Source of the DNA: Sphingomicrobium sp.
GTDB taxonomy: Bacteria; Pseudomonadota; Alphaproteobacteria; Sphingomonadales; Sphingomonadaceae
DNA length: 64,000 nucleotides
NCBI GenBank assembly: GCA_036563485.1
Contig: DATCMI010000001.1
Location: forward strand, 1,303,501 to 1,367,500
Direction of reading: 5' to 3'
Shown here piece by piece: positions 1-7,725 of the stretch. Both the position numbers and the translations under genes were made by a program. The notes under the pieces were generated by a model. The model made no database searches. It worked only from the letters and a program-made list of their open reading frames with translations, and was not told the DNA's origin. Numbering within the stretch: position 1 is the stretch's first letter; the number at the start of each line of letters is the position of its first letter.

Positions 1-2
1 GC

Positions 3-440
3 GCCGACCATCTCGCGCGGGAGCACGGCATCGGCGCTGTCGTCGACCTGCGCAAGGAAGACCGGGACGATGAGGAGCGGCTTGACGCCGCGGGAATCCG
101 CTTCCTGCACCTGCCGACCCCGGACCTGGAACCAGTGACGGTCGAAATGCTCGACGAAGGCGTCCGCTTCACGCGCGCGCACACGGACGCGGGCATCAAG
201 GTGCTGATCCACTGCCAGCACGGGATCGGCCGCTCGGCCCTGCTGGCGCTGTGCGTGCTGGTCGACCGCGGATGGGAGCCGCTCGACGCGCTCAACCATG
301 CCAAGGACAGGCGCTGGCGCGTGTCGCCGAGCCGCTCGCAATATGAGGGCTGGGCGCGCTGGCTCGCCTCGCGCGGCAAGCAGGCGCCCGATTACCACAC
401 GTTCGGCTGCATCGCTTACCGTCACCTCGCCGGGCAGTAG
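3..440 (+). CDS. Dual-specificity/tyrosine protein phosphatase (5' partial)
   Basis: The frame is open from the first bases of the window, so the N-terminus and true start are missing. The visible 145 residues carry the cysteine-phosphatase signature HCxxGxxRS (as HCQHGIGRS, bases about 210-236), with the nucleophile Cys and P-loop Arg both present. An upstream VVDLR segment resembles the beta-strand preceding the general-acid loop of small dual-specificity phosphatases. It would hydrolyse phospho-Tyr/Ser/Thr or a small phosphorylated substrate in the cytoplasm. The stop is followed 7 nt later by a GTG that opens the next gene, so the two are probably co-transcribed. The substrate cannot be inferred. 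Confidence 0.85.
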   Translation, partial: ADHLAREHGIGAVVDLRKEDRDDEERLDAAGIRFLHLPTPDLEPVTVEMLDEGVRFTRAHTDAGIKVLIHCQHGIGRSALLALCVLVDRGWEPLDALNHAKDRRWRVSPSRSQYEGWARWLASRGKQAPDYHTFGCIAYRHLAGQ

Positions 441-447
441 CGCGCGG

Positions 448-2139
448 GTGCTGGTCTACGGGGATCATGAAGAGCGCGCGGGCCCGCGCCGCCTGACTGC
501 GGAAATCAACGCGCGCCTCGATGCAGTGGCGGCCATGCCGGCGGGCATCGGGCGGCATGCCGCGCTGGTCGCTGCGCTGATCGACGCCGGGCAGCTGCAG
601 CAGGGCATCGCCGACCATTTGTTTGCCGAGGCCCGAAAGTGCGATCGCAAGCACCCGCTGGTCGAGGACCTCGGGGCCGCATTGCTGCAGCTTGGCCGCG
701 CCGTGTGCCGATCCTGGGACAGCGGGTTTACGGAAGTGGGGGCGCTGCCGCGCTTCGACGTCGGCAACGGCGCGCCGGATGAGGTCACCATCCGCGTGCC
801 CGAGGGGTTCGCCTTCTACGCGCTCTACCCGGAAGCTTATGCGGATGCGGCGCGGCGGCTCGACCTTGCGGCGCCGCCGCGGGTGATCGGGTTGCGCAGC
901 ATCGGGACCAGCTTAGCCGCCGTCGTCGCCGCAGCACTGGGTGCGCCGCCGCCGGTCAGCGTCAGGCCGTTTGGGCACCCGGCGGAGCGTGAGATCGACA
1001 TCGACGAGTGCCTGGCCCGCGAGTTGCTGGACGGCGAGGCGCACTATGTGATCGTCGACGAGGGGCCGGGGCAGTCGGGCAGCTCCTTCGCCGCCGTCGC
1101 CCGCTGGTTGCGGGAGCGCGGGGTAAGCGACGAGCGGGTTGCGCTGCTTCCCAGCCATGCGGGGTCGCCGGGCGCGGCAGCGACGGACGAGCGGCGACGC
1201 TGGTGGCGCAGCACGCAGCGGCAGGTGGCCGACCATGGCGACAGGCTTGGCGAGCTGGCCGGCGAATGGGCGGCGAGCCTGGTCGGACCCCTGGACGGCC
1301 CCGCGCGTGAGATCACCGGCGGTGGCCCATGGGAGCGGCGCAAGTTCCTCGTCGCCGCCAACGGGGAGCGCTTCTTGATCAAGTTCGCCGGCCTCGGCGC
1401 GATCGGGGAGGCAAAGCTCGCCATTGCCCGGGCGCTGCACGTCGATCGCCTGAACGCCGAGCCCGTTGGACTTGTGCACGGCTTCCTCATCGAACGCTGT
1501 TGCGAGGGAGCGCCCCTGGCACGCGGAGAAAAGCCGATCGGCGAAATCGCACGCTACATCGGCACCCGCGCTCGGCTGCTCCCGGCGATGCGGGAGAGCG
1601 GCGCAAGTATCGAGCTCCTGCTGACGATGGTGCGCCGGAACCTATCCTTGGAGTTCGGCGATAGGTTCGAGGCCGCGACCGACCGCTTCGAACCGGCGGA
1701 ACTCGAAAGGCGCGTGGTGCGCGTCTGCACCGACAACAAGCTCCAGCCGCACGAATGGCTGAGGACGCCTGACGGGCGCCTGCTCAAGGTGGATGCGCTG
1801 GATCATCATCGCGCGCATGACCTGATCGGCTGCCAGGACTTTGCGTGGGACGTCGCCGGCGCGATCGTCGAGTTCGGTCTGAGCGAAAGCGAGGCGGCAA
1901 GGCTGATCGAAGCCGCCGAGGAACAAGCGTTCCGGTCGGTCGATTCGCAGCTGCTCGACTTCTATCGTCTTGCCTATCTCGCATTCCGGGTCGGGCAGGC
2001 GCGGCTCGCGTCCGCGATGGTTTCGAGCGGCGTCGAGCAGGAGCGGATGGATGCGGCGGGTGACCGTTATGCCGCCGAGCTTCAACTTCTTCTTGAACGT
2101 AGCAAAGCCGCGACTCGGCCCAACTCCTCGGTCGGTTGA
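448..2139 (+). CDS. Phosphoribosyltransferase-like / aminoglycoside-kinase-like fusion protein
   Basis: 563 residues from the GTG at 448. The same frame is open further upstream to an ATG at 298, but that stretch overlaps the phosphatase and looks like an antisense-style arginine-rich translation, so I prefer 448. The first half has a type I phosphoribosyltransferase look: a small-residue loop after RVIGLRSIGTS, then a VIVDEGPGQSGSS loop at the PRPP-binding position. The second half resembles a small-molecule kinase (APH-like) fold: a FLIKF beta-strand with a candidate ATP-binding Lys, then LLKVDALDHH and DFAWDVAGA in the C-lobe. I do not know a characterised protein of this layout. Probable partner of the phosphatase just upstream. 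Domain calls are by eye. Confidence 0.6.
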   Translation: MLVYGDHEERAGPRRLTAEINARLDAVAAMPAGIGRHAALVAALIDAGQLQQGIADHLFAEARKCDRKHPLVEDLGAALLQLGRAVCRSWDSGFTEVGALPRFDVGNGAPDEVTIRVPEGFAFYALYPEAYADAARRLDLAAPPRVIGLRSIGTSLAAVVAAALGAPPPVSVRPFGHPAEREIDIDECLARELLDGEAHYVIVDEGPGQSGSSFAAVARWLRERGVSDERVALLPSHAGSPGAAATDERRRWWRSTQRQVADHGDRLGELAGEWAASLVGPLDGPAREITGGGPWERRKFLVAANGERFLIKFAGLGAIGEAKLAIARALHVDRLNAEPVGLVHGFLIERCCEGAPLARGEKPIGEIARYIGTRARLLPAMRESGASIELLLTMVRRNLSLEFGDRFEAATDRFEPAELERRVVRVCTDNKLQPHEWLRTPDGRLLKVDALDHHRAHDLIGCQDFAWDVAGAIVEFGLSESEAARLIEAAEEQAFRSVDSQLLDFYRLAYLAFRVGQARLASAMVSSGVEQERMDAAGDRYAAELQLLLERSKAATRPNSSVG

Positions 2140-2160
2140 TACACGGAACGAACCGGGGCG

Positions 2161-2186
2161 GGAACAAACCCGCTGCCCAAGCGGTT
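2161..2186 (+). promoter_or_regulatory. Candidate EcfG-type (general stress) promoter
   Basis: GGAAC (2161-2165), 16 nt, then CGGTT (2182-2186). Alphaproteobacterial EcfG promoters have GGAAC, 16-17 nt, then CGTT, so this is one base off in the -10 element. It is in the only real intergenic gap before the glycosyltransferase cluster, about 60 nt upstream of the first start codon. The match is by eye only. Confidence 0.4.
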
Positions 2187-2245
2187 GATGAAGAAGATCC
2201 CGGAAGCCGCTGAATTGCGGCTGATAACAAAATTAGGAGAAGAGC

Positions 2246-3361
2246 GTGGGGGAACGGGTACTCGTAACTGGCGGAGCAGGCTTCATCGGCAGGGCCGTGG
2301 TCCGTGAGTTGCTCGAGCGGGGCAACGAAGTTCGGGTTCTCGATAGCCTCATCGAACAGGTCCACGGCGACCGCGAGCGCCCGGCCGACCTTTCCGACGA
2401 AGCGGAACTGATTGTCGGCGACGTGCGCAACGGCGACGTCGTCGAACGGGCGCTGAAGGGCGTCGACAGCATCATCCATCTCGCCGCCGAAGTCGGCGTT
2501 GGCCAGTCAATGTACGAGGTCGAGCGCTACACGTCCGTGAACGAGGTCGGCACCGCGGTGCTGCTCGAAAAGCTGATCGCCAACCCCGTACGGCGCGTCG
2601 TCACGGCGTCGTCGATGAGCATCTACGGCGAAGGCCTGTACGAGGACGCGGACGGCAAGCTGGTCCAGGACGCCGAGCGCAAGCCGCGCACATCCGATAC
2701 GCAGAGCTGGGACCCGGTCGACGGCCAAGGCCGTCCGCTGAAGCCGGTCGCGACCCCCGAATGGAAGCGGCCGAGCCTCGCGTCGATCTACGCGCTCGGC
2801 AAATATGTGCAGGAGCGGCAGACGCTGATCATGACCCAGGCCTACGGGATGGAGGGCACCTGCCTCCGCCTGTTCAACGTCTACGGTCCGGGCCAGGCGC
2901 TCTCGAACCCCTACACGGGCGTGCTTGCTATCTTCTCGTCGCGGCTTGCGAACGGCCAGCGGCCGCTGATCTTCGAGGACGGCGAGCAGCGCCGGGACTT
3001 CGTCTATGTCGGCGACGTCGCCCGCGCGTTCAACGAAGCGCTGGTGCATCCGCAAGCGAACGGCGAAGTGTTCAACATCGGATCGGGCGTCGAGCGGACG
3101 GTCACCGATGTCGCCCATTCGATCGCCCGTGCGCTGGGCCGCAACGACATCGAACCGGATATCGTCGGCAAGACCCGGATCGGCGACATCCGCCACTGCT
3201 TCTGCGACGGCAGCAAGGCCGCCGAGAAGCTCGGCTTCCGTGCCGAAAAGGACTTTGACGAAGGCCTGGCCGAACTCGCCGAATGGGTGGCGGACCAGGA
3301 AGCCGAGGACCGCGTGGACGAAGCGCGGGCGGAACTCGAGGCCAAGGGCCTCGTCGCCTGA
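2246..3361 (+). CDS. NAD-dependent sugar-nucleotide epimerase/dehydratase (extended SDR)
   Basis: 371 residues. GTG start with AGGAGA at 2235-2240. The Rossmann motif TGGAGFIG is at residues 8-15, the catalytic Ser is in ASSMSIYG (about 121-128) and the YxxxK pair is Y182/K186 (YALGK). The sequence resembles dTDP-rhamnose-4-epimerase-type extended SDRs; the exact sugar nucleotide cannot be read from the sequence. First gene of a tightly packed eight-gene cluster. Its TGA overlaps the ATG of the next gene (TGATG), which implies translational coupling. Confidence 0.85.
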   Translation: MGERVLVTGGAGFIGRAVVRELLERGNEVRVLDSLIEQVHGDRERPADLSDEAELIVGDVRNGDVVERALKGVDSIIHLAAEVGVGQSMYEVERYTSVNEVGTAVLLEKLIANPVRRVVTASSMSIYGEGLYEDADGKLVQDAERKPRTSDTQSWDPVDGQGRPLKPVATPEWKRPSLASIYALGKYVQERQTLIMTQAYGMEGTCLRLFNVYGPGQALSNPYTGVLAIFSSRLANGQRPLIFEDGEQRRDFVYVGDVARAFNEALVHPQANGEVFNIGSGVERTVTDVAHSIARALGRNDIEPDIVGKTRIGDIRHCFCDGSKAAEKLGFRAEKDFDEGLAELAEWVADQEAEDRVDEARAELEAKGLVA

Positions 3362-4434
3362 TGCTGGGGAGCGACAGTAGGCCGATCCTCGTCACCGGCG
3401 GCGCCGGGTTCATCGGTTGCAATATCGCCGACCGGCTCGCGAGTGCCGGCCACGAAGTGCGGATCTACGATGCACTGTCGCGGCCGGGCGTCGAGCGTAA
3501 CCTCGCCTGGCTGAAAGAACGCCACGGCGCCAAGGTCACGAGCATCGTCGGCGACGTCCGCGACGAGGACGAGGTCGTCCGTGCGGCCAGCGACGTGCAG
3601 GCGGTGTTCCACATGGCGGCGCAGGTCGCGGTGACGACCAGCCTGGTCGACCCGCGCGAGGATTTCGACATCAACATCCGCGGCACGATCAATGTGCTCG
3701 ACGCGGTCCGGACGCGCAGCGATCGGGTGCCGGTGATCTTCGCGTCGACCAACAAGGTCTACGGCGACTTCGCCGACCTGCCGTTCACCTGCGACCGCGA
3801 CCGCTACGAGCCGGAAGGCGCGCTGCAGGAAACAGGTATTGATGAAAGCCGGCCGCTCGATTTTCATACGCCTTACGGCTGCTCAAAAGGCGCGGCCGAT
3901 CAATATGTCCTCGATTATTGCCGCAGCTTCGACATTCCGACCGTCGTGTTCCGGATGAGCTGCATTTACGGGCAGCGGCAGATGGGCACGGAGGACCAGG
4001 GTTGGGTCGCCCACTTCCTGATCCGCGCGCTCGAAGGCAAGCCGGTCACGCTCTATGGCGACGGCAAGCAGGTGCGCGACATCCTCGATGTCTCGAACGC
4101 GGTCGATGCTTATGTCGCGGCGCTGGAGCGTATCGACGACGTGCGCGGCCGCGTGTTCAACCTCGGCGGCGGGCCCGGCAATGCGATCAGCCTGCTTCAG
4201 CTGATGGACGAGATCCCGCACGTGATCGGCCGCGACGTCGATGTCCGGTTCGAGGATTGGCGCCAGGGCGATCAGCGCTGGTTCGTCGCCAATACGGCAG
4301 CCGCGCGCTCGGCGCTGGAACTCGGCAAGCCGGTCGGCTGGCGCGACGGCGTGGCGCGCCTGGCCGAATGGCTGGCGCAGGAGCGCGGCATTCCAATCGA
4401 CAGCCACGCGCAAGTGGCGAGCGCCGCCGAATGA
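3361..4434 (+). CDS. NAD-dependent epimerase, CDP-paratose/tyvelose 2-epimerase-like
   Basis: 357 residues from the ATG that overlaps the preceding stop. TGGAGFIG at residues 12-19, STNKVYGD at about 130-137 and the catalytic pair Y172/K176 (YGCSK) mark an extended SDR. The STNKVYGD and YGCSKG motifs are typical of the CDP-tyvelose/paratose 2-epimerase branch, which inverts C2 of a nucleotide sugar. It shares only the fold with the epimerase just upstream. The ATG of the next gene overlaps the stop by 4 nt. Confidence 0.82.
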   Translation: MLGSDSRPILVTGGAGFIGCNIADRLASAGHEVRIYDALSRPGVERNLAWLKERHGAKVTSIVGDVRDEDEVVRAASDVQAVFHMAAQVAVTTSLVDPREDFDINIRGTINVLDAVRTRSDRVPVIFASTNKVYGDFADLPFTCDRDRYEPEGALQETGIDESRPLDFHTPYGCSKGAADQYVLDYCRSFDIPTVVFRMSCIYGQRQMGTEDQGWVAHFLIRALEGKPVTLYGDGKQVRDILDVSNAVDAYVAALERIDDVRGRVFNLGGGPGNAISLLQLMDEIPHVIGRDVDVRFEDWRQGDQRWFVANTAAARSALELGKPVGWRDGVARLAEWLAQERGIPIDSHAQVASAAE

Positions 4435-5528
4435 GCGGACTGCGCCTCCTCCTCGTCACCGACGCGGTCGGAGGCGTGTGGAATTACAGTCTCGAGCTTG
4501 CCCGGGCGCTGAAGCCGCTGGGAATCGATACGATCCTTGCGGTGATGGGGCCGTCGCCCAGCGCTGACCAGCGGGACGCCGCGGCGGGCATCAAGCTGAT
4601 CGACACCGGACTTCCGCTCGAGTGGATCGAAAGCGACCCGCAGGCGATCGGCCGTGCCGGGGAAGAGCTGGCGCGGATTGCCGCGCGCGAACATGCCGAC
4701 GTCGTCCAGACGTGCAGCGCCGCACTGAATGCGGAGGCGCCGTTCGGCGTGCCGTGCGTCGCCGTCCAGCACAGCTGCGTCGCCACCTGGTGGGAAGCAG
4801 TGCGGGGGACCGATCTTCCCGAAGATTTCGCGTGGCGCACCGAACTGGTTGCGCGCGGGCTGCGCCGGGCAGCGGCGGTCGTGGCCCCGAGCCGCGCCTT
4901 CGCCGCCGCGACGCAGCGCACCTATGACCTCGAAGAGCCGGTGATTGCCGTTCACAACGGGCGCACCGCGCGTGCCGTGCGGGCGCTGCCGCAGGGCGAA
5001 TTCGTGCTCACCGCCGGGCGGCTGTGGGACGAAGGCAAGGACGTGGCGACGCTCGACCGCGCGGCAGCGCGGATCGCTGCCCCGTTCCAGGCCGCCGGTT
5101 CCGCGCAGGGACCGAACGGCGCCACCATCGCGCTCGCCGATCTCACGATGCTCGGTCATCTCAGCGAGACGCGCCTGAACGGATTGCGGGCGGCGCGGCC
5201 GGTGTTCGCGTCGGCGGCATTGTACGAACCGTTCGGACTATCGGTGCTGGAAGCGGCGCAGGCCGGATGTGCGCTGGTCCTGTCCGACATTCCGACGCAT
5301 CGGGAGCTTTGGGACGGCGTTGCCATGTTCGTCGAGCCGCGTGACGATCGCGCGTTCGCCGAGACGATCAATAGCCTGCTCGGCGAGACAGCGCAGCGCA
5401 ACCGCATGGGCGAGGCAGCTTGCGACCGTGCCCGTCAGTACACGGCGGAAGCGACTGCGCGGGGGATGGCGGCGATCTACGAGCGCGTCGCGGTGTCTGA
5501 AACCCAGCTCATCGCAGGTGCGGCATGA
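4431..5528 (+). CDS. Glycosyltransferase family 4
   Basis: 365 residues. The start is the ATG overlapping the upstream TGA (ATGA); the frame is open further upstream but there lies inside the epimerase. The N-terminal GT-B lobe begins LRLLLVTDAVGGVWNY, a glycine-rich start as in GT4 enzymes. The C-terminal lobe carries YEPFGLSVLEAAQAG, the E-x7-E nucleotide-sugar binding motif of the family. It probably transfers a sugar made by the neighbouring epimerases or the UDP-xylose-synthase-like domain. Cytoplasmic; no membrane segment. Coupled to the next gene by a 4-nt overlap. Confidence 0.82.
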   Translation: MSGLRLLLVTDAVGGVWNYSLELARALKPLGIDTILAVMGPSPSADQRDAAAGIKLIDTGLPLEWIESDPQAIGRAGEELARIAAREHADVVQTCSAALNAEAPFGVPCVAVQHSCVATWWEAVRGTDLPEDFAWRTELVARGLRRAAAVVAPSRAFAAATQRTYDLEEPVIAVHNGRTARAVRALPQGEFVLTAGRLWDEGKDVATLDRAAARIAAPFQAAGSAQGPNGATIALADLTMLGHLSETRLNGLRAARPVFASAALYEPFGLSVLEAAQAGCALVLSDIPTHRELWDGVAMFVEPRDDRAFAETINSLLGETAQRNRMGEAACDRARQYTAEATARGMAAIYERVAVSETQLIAGAA

Positions 5529-6634
5529 GGATCGTCTATTTCACCCATTCGCTGCGCTCGTGCTGGAACCACGGCAATGCGCACTTCCTACGCGGCGTGC
5601 TCAGCGAGCTAATCGAGCGCGGCCATGACGTGCGCGTGCTCGAACCCGAAGCGCCGTGGAGCCTCACCAACCTCCTCGACGATCATGGCCCGGAAGCGCT
5701 GGCGCCCTATCGCAGCAACTATCCCGAACTCAGCTCGCGCACCTATAGCCGGCCGGAAGAGGGCGCCGCCCATGCTTCGGGCGCAGACCTCGTCATCGTC
5801 CACGAATGGAACGATCCGGAGCTGGTCGCCGCCGTCGGCCGTCTTCGGGCGCGCGGCGGACGATTCACCTTGCTGTTTCACGACACCCATCACCGCGCCG
5901 TTTCGGCACCAGAGGAAATGCGCGCGTACGACCTTCACGCTTACGACGGCGTGCTCGCGTTCGGAGCGACTCTTGCCGACGTCTACGAGCGGTGGGGTTG
6001 GCGCGACCGCGTGTTTGTCTGGCATGAGGCGGCTGACACGCGGCGCTTCCACCCGCCGGCCCAGGAGAGCGATCGCGAGGGCCTGGTCTGGATCGGCAAT
6101 TGGGGCGACGGCGAGCGCAGCCAGGAGATCGTCGATTTCCTGCTTAGGCCCGCGCAAGAAGCGCAGCTTCCACTCGACATCTACGGCGTCCGCTATCCCG
6201 CAGAAGCGAAGCAGACGCTGGCGCAATATGGTGCCCGCTACCACGGGTGGATCGCCAATGCGGCGGCGCCTGAGGTGTTCGCCCGGCACATGGCGACGGT
6301 TCATGTCCCGCGCCGCTTCTACACCCAGGTGCTGCCCGGCATCCCGACCATCCGCGTGTTCGAGGCGCTGGCCTGCGGCATCCCGTTGGTGTCGGCGCCG
6401 TGGAGCGACAGCGAAAAGCTGTTCCGCGTCGGCACCGACTTCCTGATGGTTCGCGACCGTGCGGAGATGCGGCGCGCGCTCGATGATCTGAAGAACGACC
6501 CCGGGCTCCGCCAAAGCCTCGTCACGAACGGGCTGGAGACCATCCTTGCGCGCCACACCTGCGCGCACCGTGTCGATGAATTGCTGTCAATCGTGGAGCG
6601 TCTGCGCGCTCCGGTTCTGGAGAGCGCTGCGTGA
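5525..6634 (+). CDS. CgeB-type glycosyltransferase (copy 1 of 3)
   Basis: 369 residues, GT-B fold. The N-terminal FTHSLRSCWNHGNAHF segment and the C-terminal TIRVFEALACGIPLVSAPW segment are the recurrent CgeB/Glyco_trans_1_2 signatures and recur in the next two genes. The donor-binding Glu is in RVFEA. Named after a Bacillus spore-coat protein, the family in Gram-negative bacteria is simply a group of soluble glycosyltransferases. ATGA overlaps on both sides. Acceptor and donor are unknown. Confidence 0.75.
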   Translation: MRIVYFTHSLRSCWNHGNAHFLRGVLSELIERGHDVRVLEPEAPWSLTNLLDDHGPEALAPYRSNYPELSSRTYSRPEEGAAHASGADLVIVHEWNDPELVAAVGRLRARGGRFTLLFHDTHHRAVSAPEEMRAYDLHAYDGVLAFGATLADVYERWGWRDRVFVWHEAADTRRFHPPAQESDREGLVWIGNWGDGERSQEIVDFLLRPAQEAQLPLDIYGVRYPAEAKQTLAQYGARYHGWIANAAAPEVFARHMATVHVPRRFYTQVLPGIPTIRVFEALACGIPLVSAPWSDSEKLFRVGTDFLMVRDRAEMRRALDDLKNDPGLRQSLVTNGLETILARHTCAHRVDELLSIVERLRAPVLESAA

Positions 6635-7725
6635 AGATTGCCTTTTACGGTTCGAGCCTGTTGTCGTCCTGGTGGAACGGCGCCGCGACTTATTATCGCG
6701 GCCTGCTGCGCGACCTGGCGAGCCGCGGTTACGAGATCACCTTTTACGAGCCCGACGCTTACGAGCGGCAGCAGCACCGCGACATGGAACCGCAGCCCTG
6801 GGCGCGGTCCGTCGTCTATCCCGCGACCGAGGAAGGGCTCCGCTACGTGCTCGGCGAAGCGCGCGCGGCTGACATCGTCGTCAAGGCGAGCGGCGTCGGC
6901 GTCTTCGACGACGAGCTGATCGCCGGTGTGGTGCAGCATGCGCGTCCCGGCGCGCTCAAGATCTTCTGGGACGTGGACGCGGCCGCCACTCTCGACGAGA
7001 TGCGCGGCGCGGAAGATCATGCGGTTCGCCGGGCGCTGCCGGATCTCGACCTGGTGCTGACCTATGGCGGCGGTCCGCCCGTCGTGAACGCCTATGAAGG
7101 CTTCGGGGCTGCGCGCTGCGTTCCCGTCTACAATGCGCTCGATCCGACGACTCATCACCCGGTCGACCCGGATCCGCGCTTCACGGCGGACCTGTCGTTC
7201 CTGGGCAACAGGCTTCCCGACCGCGAGGCGCGGGTCGAGGAGTTCTTCCTCAAGCCCGCTGCCGCGCTGGCCGACCGCAGCTTCCTGATCGGCGGCAACG
7301 GTTGGGAGTCCAAGCAGATGCCGGAAAATGTCCGGCACCTCGGCCACGTGTTCACGCACGAGCATAATGCGTTCAACTGCACGCCGCTCGCGGTGCTGAA
7401 CGTCGCTCGGGACAGCATGGCCAACATCGGCTTCTCGCCCGCGACACGGGTGTTCGAAGCCGCTGGAGCCGCCGCCTGCCTCATCACCGACGCATGGGAA
7501 GGCATCGAGCAGTTCCTGATCCCGAACGAGGAAGTGCTGGTCGCGCGCGACGGCCAGGACGTCGCCGACCACGTCCGGGCGCTGACGCCGGAGCGAGCCC
7601 GCACGATCGGCGACGCCGCGCTGAAGCGGGTGCTTAGCGAACATACTTATGCGCACCGCGGCGAGCAGGTCGACGAACTCTTCCGCAAGGAAATGGCCAG
7701 CCGCCTGGAAGAGGTGGCGGCATGA
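6631..7725 (+). CDS. CgeB-type glycosyltransferase (copy 2 of 3)
   Basis: 364 residues. The N-terminus KIAFYGSSLLSSWWNGAATY parallels copies 1 and 3. The C-terminal lobe has TRVFEAAGAAACLITDAWEG, the same position as RVFEA/RLFEA in its paralogues. The middle segment FWDVDAAATLDEM matches FYDIDTPVTLAKL of copy 3, so copies 2 and 3 are closer to each other than to copy 1. Soluble, cytoplasmic, coupled to its neighbours by ATGA overlaps. Presumably adds a further residue to the same acceptor. Confidence 0.75.
   Translation: MKIAFYGSSLLSSWWNGAATYYRGLLRDLASRGYEITFYEPDAYERQQHRDMEPQPWARSVVYPATEEGLRYVLGEARAADIVVKASGVGVFDDELIAGVVQHARPGALKIFWDVDAAATLDEMRGAEDHAVRRALPDLDLVLTYGGGPPVVNAYEGFGAARCVPVYNALDPTTHHPVDPDPRFTADLSFLGNRLPDREARVEEFFLKPAAALADRSFLIGGNGWESKQMPENVRHLGHVFTHEHNAFNCTPLAVLNVARDSMANIGFSPATRVFEAAGAAACLITDAWEGIEQFLIPNEEVLVARDGQDVADHVRALTPERARTIGDAALKRVLSEHTYAHRGEQVDELFRKEMASRLEEVAA

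Noticed and set aside
298-447. N-terminal extension of the PRTase/kinase-like protein to ATG 298
   Set aside because: It overlaps the phosphatase gene and is an Arg/Ala-rich out-of-frame translation; GTG 448 is preferred.
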